From positions 7,199,001-7,263,000 of the forward strand of contig JBBMNZ010000028.1 of NCBI GenBank assembly GCA_037954325.1: DNA of 64,000 nt, given 5' to 3'. Both the position numbers and the translations under genes were made by a program. The notes under the pieces are model-generated. The model was not told where the DNA came from. It worked only from the letters and a program-made list of their open reading frames with translations, and did no database searches. The stretch is from Fistularia commersonii. Taxonomy: Eukaryota; Chordata; Actinopteri; Syngnathiformes; Fistulariidae. Position 1 is the first letter of the stretch. Each line of letters begins with the position of its first letter. Shown here one piece after another: positions 55,658 through 64,000 of the stretch.

Positions 55658-56877
55658 GTGTGTGTTCCATGTTAGGCGGTTTGACTTTTATCACCTTGAG
55701 GTTTTTCCAAGAGGAACAGCTGTCGGGCTCAAAAGAAGCAAATAAATGTTTTATGAATATTTTTGGCACAACCTTGAGAATGATGTCCCCCTTAAAAAAG
55801 TTTTTCTAAATGTTTACAGTCCCGACCTCAGACATGACCGCCCGAAAGAAGCAGAATAAAGAAGGTTTTTGTTTACCTATCCACACCGACCACTGCATAC
55901 AGTGATATATGCAAATAATTAAGAGAACATTAAATTGCCCAGACATGAGAATGAGATGGTGAATGGTTGTATGTATGTTTGGTGGTGACTGGTCCTGAAC
56001 CTCGCCTCTTGCCCAATGACAGCAGGTGGTATAGATGGTAAAGTAATGAAAGAAGATAAAAATGCATAATATTGCAAAACTGTCAAGAGTGTGAAAAAAA
56101 AATGTCGCTTTACTTAATCTGTTTTGAAATGTGCAGTTTTGCATGTTAAGTTACACCAGGTTGTAGTTGTATAACGATGTAAGTAACTAATAACTAATCT
56201 AATCTCGACCAGTTCATGTTCAGGACCACACTGTGAACAGAGCTTAATGTCACACCACGTTAGTGTGCGATGTTGTCTCCAGAAAAGATCACATACGTTA
56301 TGAAAAAATGTTTACATTTCTATCACAATATTCAAGGTCAGAGAGTTAATCTCTATCTATGGCACATCTCTCCTACACTCCTAAACAAACCTCCGCCATC
56401 CGGTGGGGGGGAGATGCAATTCTCTTTTCAGCTTGAATGCTCATCTAAATGCCAAACACCAAGCTGAACAGACACCTCCGGAAAAGGGAAACAGAATCTG
56501 ATATCCATGGATTTTGATACAATGTGTCTGAAAATGCCAACGCGATTTAAATTATCTGCTGAATTGACAGTCCTTCACTGGCTGCTCCCGTAAATACCAC
56601 AAATCGGGCCGTTGCAGCCGATAAGGTGCATGTTATGAACACCATTTTACTGTACGCAGCTTTACATGCTTGAAACAGCAAAGTGAAATGTGCCCTGCTA
56701 CTGTGGCAGAAAATGTGTTAGTGTGACTCACTGAACAACGGGTTGGTGGGTGTCAGTGGCAAGTGTATTTCCGGAGCAAGCTTTAAAACAAGTGCTTTGA
56801 AGAGTCTCCGGACTTACAACCTCACCTTAGAGCAGTTGCCTTCGAATTTTGGAAATAGACATAAATGGAATTGTCAA
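54562..56877. other. intergenic DNA downstream of stat5
   Basis: No gene is recognised. It contains a (GT)n tract at 55599-55654 and unremarkable AT-rich sequence. Confidence 0.5.
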
Positions 56878-57236
56878 GGCGGAGTGGCAGAGAAGGATGT
56901 TAGAGTGGCGCAGGACATGTATGATAGGTGTGAGAAAATGGGTGAGGTGTGAAAAAGGAGTCCAAGGTGTTGGTGGGAGTGCATCACATATCAGCCTCGG
57001 GCCCCTTCCTATCTGCAGAGGTGATGGACAGGCCGACAGATGAGGTTAGAAATAAATCCCCATGGATTATGATGTTTGCAGATGACATTGTGATTGCTGA
57101 TCTTCTTGGAGTTATTCCCCTGAAAGGAAAGGAATGGAGGTCAGCCACCGCACAACAAAATGTAGTAGTGTGAATGAGATGGATCCAAGAAGGTCAGCAG
57201 TCCAGAGCAAAAGGCCCCTGAGATGGTGTGGAAAAG
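56878..57236 (+). mobile_element. RTE-type LINE fragment, reverse transcriptase part
   Basis: The translated order matches the sibling copies: SGVAEKDVRVAQDMYDRCEK-like, then MFADDIVI with the catalytic box preserved at about 57071-57094, but in different frames because of several indels. Only about 360 bp survives, with neither end recognisable. Confidence 0.75.
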
Positions 57237-57459
57237 ATAAGAACAAACATTTTCAAGTAGTTTGGTGCAGCTGGAGGGAGTTCGCTTCCTTTCAAAAAGT
57301 GCCCCACCCCCCGCCCCTTCCCCCCTTTATGAACTGAACAAATTCATAGGCGTTCCAGCTTTAACACAATTCATTTACTTTAATTAGAAATAAGGGTGAT
57401 TATACAGGAGGTTTTGAATGTTGTGTAAATGACTTAGATCGTTGGCTAACAAGCCCCAT

Positions 57460-57610
57460 ATTCATTCGTTCATTTGTTCATTTATTCATTCAGTCTTCAT
57501 ACCGTTTTCATACCCCTTCTCCTCCACACAGGGGAGGGATCGATGTGAGGGTTGGAGACCACAGGCAAGAGGCAGAACACACACACCCTGGACCAGTGGC
57601 CAGTTGCTAA
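57460..57610 (-). repeat. decayed antisense SINE-like remnant
   Basis: Contains cattcgttcatttgttcatt followed by weakly matching segments (ggcaagaggcagaacacac, ggaccagtggccagt) in the order of the SINE family at 23159-23694. It is strongly diverged. Confidence 0.4.
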
Positions 57611-57906
57611 CATGGCACCGTATTATCAACGGTAAATTGACCTAATCTTATATCACTTTTATTTTGCCTCCTCCACCACATACACACACACCAACAATGG
57701 GGGTCACTGACCTGACCCCTCTCCCCTCTTCTCCAAGCATTACTAACCTTTGACAATTATAAATGTGTATTATACATAATATTTGGTGACAATGACATTT
57801 TATATTAAAGAAAAACAACTGATCGTGCAAAATCTTACACTAAGAAAGGTGCCTTTGAGCAGGTTAAGAGTTATTTTGAATATTTCTCCTCCTTTTCATT
57901 TGGCCA

Positions 57907-59484
57907 AGAAGAAGAGGTTGGAGGGTCACCACAGCTGCAAATCAACCTCTTCCTGTTCTCTCACACCAACTAACTACATGTCCTCTTTTGCTACATCCAT
58001 AAATCTTCTCTTTGGTCTTCCTCCAGACCTCCTGCCTGGCAGTTCGAGTCCCAGCATCCATCTACCAATATATTCACTATCCTTCCTCTGTACATGACCG
58101 AACCATCTCAGTCTGCCTTCTCTGACCTTCTCTCCAAAACATCTACCATGTGCTGTTCCTCTGATAGACTCATCGCTGATTCTATCCATCCATGTGAAAG
58201 AGAACCTCAACATCTTTTCTTTCATTCTGGCTCTTATCACACACCACACACACACTTTTCTTCATCCAACCTGCTTAAACCTGTTTTTCCCCTCTTTTCC
58301 ACACTGTCCATTGCTCTGGCCTGTTGACCCCAAGTCCTTAAAATCCTCCAACATCTTTATTGACACTCCTGATAGCCTCACTGTTCCCTCTCATTCAAAC
58401 GCATATATTCCGTCTTGCTGCAATACACCTTCATTCTTCTCCTTTCCAGAGCATTACTCCACCTTTCTGGACTTTCCTCCACCTGTTCCCAATTCTGACT
58501 ATAGATCACAATGTCATCCGCAAACATCCTAATCCATGGACATTCCTGTCCAACCTCTGCACACCGGGAGGGGCCTGAGGCCGATCCCAGATACACTTCC
58601 ACCCACACCTTGGACTTCTCTGTCACACCTACGTCACACCTCACCACTGTCTCACATCTCGCATACATGTCCTGCACCACTATAACGTCCTTCTCTGCTA
58701 CTCCAGATTTCTTCATACAATACCATAGCTCATCTCTTTAGCTTTTTCCAGGTCACCATAGCACTCCATAGCTTTTTCTAGGTCAACAAAGGCACGATCC
58801 CGCTGGCCTTTTTTTAACTTCTCTACCAACATTCTTAATGCAAATACTGCATCTATGGGGCTTTTTCTAGGCATGAAAGCATTCCGCTGTTCACAAACAC
58901 TGGCTTCTGCTCTCAGTCAAGATTCTATTTCTCTTTTCAATGAGTTCATTGTACAGCTCATCAACTTCATCCTTCTATAGTTACCGCAGTTCTGCACATC
59001 TCCCTTATTCTTAAAAATGAGCATCACCACACTTCTTCTCCATTCCTCGGGCAATTTCTCAGGCTCTAAGATCCTGTTGAATAATCTAACCAGAAACTGC
59101 ATCTCCTACACACTTCTATACCCCCACAAGTACATCATCGGCACCAACCGCCTTTCCATTCTTCAACCTCTTCAATGCCTTCCTCACTTCACCTTCATTG
59201 ATCTTTGCTACTTTGTGATCCACGATAATCCTCCTCTACCCTTGCCTCTCTTTCATTTTCCTCATTCATCAGCTCTTCAAATTACTCTTTCCGTCGTCCC
59301 ATCACTCTTCTGGCATCTGTCAATATGTTTCCCTCTCTGTCCTGAATCACCAGGACCTGCTGTACATCTTTCCCATCTCTATCTCTCTGTTTTGCCAATC
59401 GGTATAAATCATTCTCTCCCACCTTACTGACCAATCTAGCATGCACATCATTATATACATCTCCCTGTACTACGCAGAATGTCT
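57907..59484 (-). mobile_element. RTE-type LINE copy, antisense, 5'-truncated and broken
   Basis: On the minus strand this copy holds, from 5' to 3', FLVRLFNRILEPEKLPEEWR and FKNKGDVQNCGNYRRMKLM (about 59100-58950). Then come SGVAEKDVIVVQDMYARCET, the catalytic MFADDIVIYS (about 58500-58530), and distal segments FGHVQRKDSEYIGRWMLGLE and RPKRRFMDVAKEDM (about 58110-57980). Frameshifts separate these pieces. It lies opposite in orientation to the fragment at 56878-57236. Confidence 0.85.
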
Positions 59485-59492
59485 CTGCAGAT

Positions 59493-60208
59493 CCAAGTCA
59501 CACACACCTCTGCTTGCTCTCAAAACATAAAGATGTTGCAATGGGGACGTCATGGTGTTTGCAAATGGACTTCAAGGTATCTTCACAAACCGTGCTTCTT
59601 GCAATCAAATTTGCAACATTTGATGCTTCGGTCACAGAGACATATAACAAAAACAGCCTGTTGGTGCTGATGTTTGATTGATACAAAAATATTAGTTATC
59701 AATCAATCCTGCCATTAGATTGCAGTGTATTCACATCAATGCGACATTCAACAAGTGGCATTGAGAAATGCAAATGATTCCTAAATGTCAAGGAAGAGAA
59801 AAATTGATGTAGATGGAAGGCTGTTTCAAGAAAGATGGTAAGGCAAATACACGTTTGTGGTTCAAGAAGATAGTAAGTCTTTTGAGTTATGAGGCAGTGT
59901 CGGCTGTCAAAAAGTACAATCGACGTCGGCATTTTGATACCAAGCAGGGAGCCAAGTACGCCTGCCAGAAAAACAAAAAAATTGTCCAAGAGTTAAAAAT
60001 GCTACATATGCATTTGCATAGATTCTACGCAAATGTATATATAACATGTTGCATTGTAAGTTATCTAACATAAATGAGTTTGTGTTCCATTTATTTTACA
60101 TTGCATTTGGTTACATTTACTTACAATTTGTACTGTTATGGTTACATGTAGCCCTTTGAGGGCAACATGCTGATGTGGCCCTCTGTGAAAATGAGTTTGA
60201 CACCCCTG
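59493..60208. mobile_element. degraded hAT element with one recognisable end
   Basis: The right end reads atgagtttgacacccctg, a typical hAT terminus. It is followed by ctgcagat at 60209-60216, and the same 8 bp occurs at 59485-59492. The left end lacks a recognisable CAGGGGTG terminus, so the left boundary is uncertain. The transposase relic at 59813-60010 lies inside. Confidence 0.5.
59813..60010 (+). pseudogene. hAT transposase relic (N-terminal zinc-finger region)
   Basis: The frame contains AVSAVKKYNRRRHFDTKQGA followed by KNKKIVQELKM. This resembles the histidine part of the BED-like finger in hAT transposases and in their domesticated GTF2IRD2/ZBED relatives (pattern KxYNxRRHFxTKH). 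It ends about 60 codons later. The histidine expected after TK is Gln here, and no catalytic domain follows, so it is dead. Confidence 0.55.
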
Positions 60209-60261
60209 CTGCAGATCATTGGCATCAATGGTTATTAAACTGGGATTCATTCCCACCTCTC

Positions 60262-60345
60262 GGCCAGTGACAGCTGGGATGCTGACCCTGCTGACCCTGA
60301 GTGCAGGATGAGGAGTATAGATAATCAATGAATGAATGAATGGAC
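60262..60345 (+). repeat. SINE 3'-end fragment
   Basis: Reads cagtgacagctgggatg, then gaccctgagtgcaggatgag and (aatg)n, the sense 3' end of the same SINE family found antisense at 17282 and 23159. Only the tail is preserved. Confidence 0.55.
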
Positions 60346-61811
60346 GAGTGAATAAATGAATATTTGAGAGAGTGGATTTTTACCGAAACCTGGGATACCT
60401 GGCGTTAGAATATTTGCACATCCATGACCTCTGGAGTTCTCATGGAGGGAAGGAGCCGTGAATATGTGCTCCAAGGACTCCCTCTAATGGTGACGTGCAA
60501 TAGAAACGTGATATTGTGAAGTGAAAAGAAATAAAAAGGCTAAAAGCCTAACTCGGGGTTCAAAACACTTTCTCGTCTCCAGGGAGAGACGCATCTTGAG
60601 TTCTCCCCCCTCCGTCCATTACTGGCTGCAGGTACACACACACAGACTTTTTCACTATTTATACTCCATCAGAATCTGCAGTGCTTTCCACAAAGACCTC
60701 CCTGCACAAAGATAAAAAAACAAAGATCTGGATGAAGAGCTGAAATCAGGGCTGATTCTGTCTGGATCTCGCCACATCCCAGATTCAACCAACCTGAAAC
60801 CTTCACACTCGGACTGAGACGGGAAACATCTGGAAATGAGATTGATTGGGTTTATCTTCCAGGACTGCTGCTTTGTTCCAGGACTCGTCTTCATCACACA
60901 GAATGAAATCTAAATAATGGATGTGAAAACATTATTACTATTATTATTGTTGTCACTATTATTATTATTAATGTTGCTGTTGTTAATTTCAAAAGGAGAG
61001 GGTGAAGTTTAGAGTTCAGCGGTGCTCAGAGGCAACACAACCAGCAGATGTCATTGCAGTCCCACGGCTTACAGAGGAGCAACATCTTAGTGACGAGTGT
61101 TGATAAACAAATCGAAAGAAAAGAAAAAAGGGATTTTTGCAGAAAAATGTTCTAATGTTAGGTTGAATTTATCTTCAGCAATTAAAGCATATATTTTTTT
61201 ATTGCCATTATCTGGATAGACAAATCTCATCTTCTGTCTGAATCCTAAATGTACAGTCATTGTTTATTAGGAGGGAAAATCAACATATGAAAATTAGAGA
61301 CACGACAAAAGCACAAGGTGAAAAAAAGTTGTTGAAATTTTCAAAGGAAATGTGACGGGGTTGTGACATTCATAATCATCAAGTAGCACAACTTCAAGTT
61401 CAGTTACAATGCAGAAACACGTATTCAGATCTATTCTCATTGAAAATGCACCTGTCAGGTCCTTCCCTCCCTTCTGAGTCACTGTGGTTTCTAAAAACTG
61501 TCGAGTGTAAAATTAAACAGCAACAAGCAACGTGGCAACAACAAATAAATGAATATGGGAGGGATTTAGTTTCGTTTCCCCCCCTGGAGTGACGATAACA
61601 AGGGCATGGACAGGATGTGCGGTTAGCGGGCCCGTGGAAGACGCCCCCTCGGAGCCCCAGCTGTGAGCGGCGGGAACTTCCTGTTCAGATGTCATAGTCT
61701 GAATGTGGAAGAGAAACACCTCGGCTATGATGTATGAGGCTCGCTGGATCACACTTTCACTTTTGTTTCCTGAGATGAGTAAATGAAATTATGTCTGTAT
61801 GCCATTTCACT
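60346..61811. other. intergenic DNA without recognisable gene
   Basis: No exon with support on either strand. A short ATT-rich run lies near 60930-60980. Confidence 0.45.
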
Positions 61812-61812
61812 G

Positions 61813-61855
<43 letters not shown>

Positions 61856-61900
61856 GGATGGATGGATGGATGGATGGATGGATGGATGGATGGATGGATG

Positions 61901-61987
<87 letters not shown>
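61812..61987. repeat. compound GATA / GGAT tetranucleotide satellite
   Basis: About ten GATA units, about twelve GGAT units at 61854-61902, then about twenty GATA units. Reverse frames give only (Ser-Ile-Tyr-Leu)n or His-Pro-Ser-Ile repeats. Confidence 0.95.
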
Positions 61988-62125
61988 TCAGCCTTCGACA
62001 TTTGAATGGATGCTGCGAAATGAGAAGCCACGTGTAAACCTTTCCTTCCCCACTCAACCGAGCATTCCAGCGGGCGACCCCGTCTTCCCATCCTGCTGGG
62101 ATTGGAAGACTCGATCAATACCTAC

Positions 62126-62163
62126 CTGTCATCAATAGCACGGCTGGCCTCTGCTGATGGGCC
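62126..62163 (-). other. candidate 38-nt exon on the minus strand
   Basis: On the minus strand a long pyrimidine tract and acceptor (ccttctcctcctcccaccag) precede 38 nt that end in a near-ideal donor GACAG|GTAGGT. Two of three frames are open. It lies in a CpG-rich, G-rich block (62160-62400). No product can be named, and no partner exon is certain; a further acceptor-like site on the minus strand lies near 61704. Confidence 0.2.
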
Positions 62164-64000
62164 CTGGTGGGAGGAGGAGAAGGGGGAGGCGGGCGTGGTG
62201 AGACGCCTGGCGGTACGGCAGAGGAGATCCATTTGGTTCTAACATGACAGCTCCCACGGCGGGGGGGCGGGGGGGGCTCACTGTACGCGTCCAGGCTGTC
62301 GGGGGGGCTGCGGCGGAGCGTCGGGGGAAATCAACAAGGGTGTTATTTTAGAGTCGGTGCCGTTTTAGGACTCGGGGAGCGAGGAGACGCGTTCTCTCTC
62401 ATTCACTTAGTTTGGGTTCTGTTAACCCCACTGAGGTGAACGGGAATCTACATTGTAACATCTTCGCTGACGAAAGCCATGCTCCACAGTCCTTCACAGT
62501 CTGTTTGTATGTGTGCGCTTGCGTGTGTGTGTGTATGTGTGTGTGTGTGGGTGTGCAGGTGGATGGCGGGAGGGCCGTCGTTACAGGATCAGCTGTTGTC
62601 ACGCCTGTCGCGTGGAGCTGACGTTTGAGTTTGGGGAGCGGTCGTCAGAGCCCCCTCTCACGTTAAGCTGAGACAACTGGGCCAGGCGGGCGGCTTTTAA
62701 AAGCAGAACTTTGGCTAAATTATTTCTGAGAATGCATTATACATGACCCTGGGAGATCTCAAGGGAAGAAGGGGGGGTAACGGCGAGAAAGTGCAAGGAA
62801 AGGACTGAGGCATTAAATCTCTCTCTTCTGCTTTTCCTGGACATTTACCGTCTCAATCTACCAACGGATTCTTCGTTCCTTCACTCAGATCAGTCTTTGG
62901 CACGCCTCCGCCCGACCTTGAAACATTCACAATGATGCTCATTCGTCTGCGAGTCGACGTCGGTGATTAACACGATCAAGGGTCCCCGTGCGTCGACCCT
63001 AGATTACTATCCCCGAGCTCTGCCTCCTGTGGAAATACCCACCAAGCGGCACGAACCGCCGTTAACTTCCAGCGATGGCCCACCCTCTGATAAAACACAT
63101 GACAGAACTGCGGGTCAAACCTGCTGTGTATCAAGTGGGTGTTGCACTTTTCTGCACGGTCTCTCTTTTCGCCAGCTGTCTTTATATTGTGTGCATACAT
63201 TGGATCCTGTTTTTTTTCCAGTTATTTTCAGCCAGCGTTGCCAGACTTACGCTCTTCCTGCCGCCGCGTGACTCCTTTCGCATAAAGTGGCCCTTGATTC
63301 GATTTGCCTGTTTAGCGGGTTATAAAAGGGGTTGTAGGAAGGGAGGGGGCGCGTTATTCCATCTCGCCGTGAGATTCATATCCAGTCCCATCCCATCTTC
63401 CCCTGCCGGTTTGCCTTGGCCTCCGGGAGCTTCCTGCTCCTCGGCGTCCCTTTAGATACTAACTACTGAGTCTCTCCTTACCCTGCCGGCTGTCTTCAAA
63501 TGAACACCTATTGGAGGAGAGGCGGCAAAAGAAAATCTTTGCGTTTTTAATGAAGATTGATTGCAGAGGTGGGTAAATCCATGTGTTCCTCATTGGGTGT
63601 GAGGCATCCTAAACACAAGTGAGTGGCAGCTGCAAAACAGTATGTAATATTCAGTGGTGCATAAAGGTGCTCTTAATTCAAGCCTCTGCCAACAGTTATT
63701 TCAAATTTACATTGGATATTGCCGATCTTGAAGTTTCCGAAAGCACTCTCTCTGGAAGTAATCGCGAGTTTGATTACAAAAAGCTTCCTTGGGTTCAATT
63801 GTGGGAGGGGGGAGGCTGGCTGCTGAAAGAAATCCTAAATGAATGCTTGATATTGACACTTCTGTTAAATCACCTTAAAAAACAACTTCCGTAGTAACAC
63901 GATTTGCTCTAATATTTGCCTGGGAGAGCTCATAAGAACCAGGGTCTGAAGGGAGGGTGCAGTGTTTGATTTTGCTGGTTTCAGCAGAGTATCAAAGCAG
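62164..64000. other. GC-rich intergenic end of the window
   Basis: Contains the CpG- and G-rich block to about 62400, a GT-rich tract at about 62522-62556, and otherwise no recognised gene. A plus-strand open frame at 63075-63455 shows no domain or splice support. Confidence 0.4.

Noticed and set aside
61812..61987. Regular tetranucleotide array considered as a CRISPR or coding repeat
   Set aside because: The units are 4 bp with no spacers; this is a simple satellite in a vertebrate genome.
63075..63455. 126-codon + strand open frame near the window end
   Set aside because: No domain, no splice support and no conserved pattern; likely chance in GC-rich sequence.

Overview
This is a window of vertebrate genomic DNA, almost certainly from a teleost fish. 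The evidence is a complete STAT5 gene split into many exons, a Rex3-type LINE (a family first described in teleosts), tRNA-derived SINEs, hAT-type non-autonomous DNA transposons and very many (CA/GT)n microsatellites. No bacterial, viral or CRISPR-like features are present.

The one protein-coding gene I can support runs on the + strand from 35942 to 53907. It has 18 coding exons whose splice phases all agree and which join into one open frame of 786 codons plus a stop. The protein is a full-length STAT5: N-terminal oligomerisation domain, coiled coil, DNA-binding domain, linker, SH2 domain with its phosphotyrosine-binding Arg (R618), the activating tyrosine (Y698) and a transactivation tail. 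Teleosts can carry two stat5 genes, and I cannot tell from this window which one this is. A splice acceptor lies just before the ATG exon, so at least one non-coding 5' exon lies further upstream. A candidate is at 34137-34199. The first plausible poly(A) signal is at 54211.

The 35 kb upstream of the gene (1-35931) holds no convincing coding exon. It contains repeats in various states of decay: an intact-ended hAT MITE (3391-3851), a 5'-truncated RTE-type LINE (7952-9365), a tRNA-SINE (11651-11848), antisense SINE copies (14571-14892, 17282-17538, 23159-23694, the last with a second SINE inside it), a degraded RTE copy (18468-19480), a Rex3 fragment (26855-27830) and many simple repeats. Inside the gene, intron 8 carries a second hAT MITE with a perfect 8-bp target duplication. 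Intron 13 carries a 1.9-kb antisense RTE copy that stops about 45 bp short of exon 14.

The 10 kb downstream (53908-64000) holds the 3' UTR, two RTE fragments in opposite orientation, a decayed hAT transposase relic, a compound GATA/GGAT satellite and a G-rich, CpG-rich block near 62.2-62.4 kb. That block may mark part of another gene on the minus strand; the support is one 38-nt exon-like segment.

The most interesting signal is the placing of dinucleotide repeats in stat5. Exons 7, 15 and 17 are all phase-symmetric with lengths divisible by three, and each has a (GT)n tract ending within 0-25 nt of its acceptor. Exon 7 also has a weak donor. Reading through the exon 17 donor gives an immediate stop, which would yield a STAT5 without the end of its activation domain. 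I found no sign of a wholly new system.
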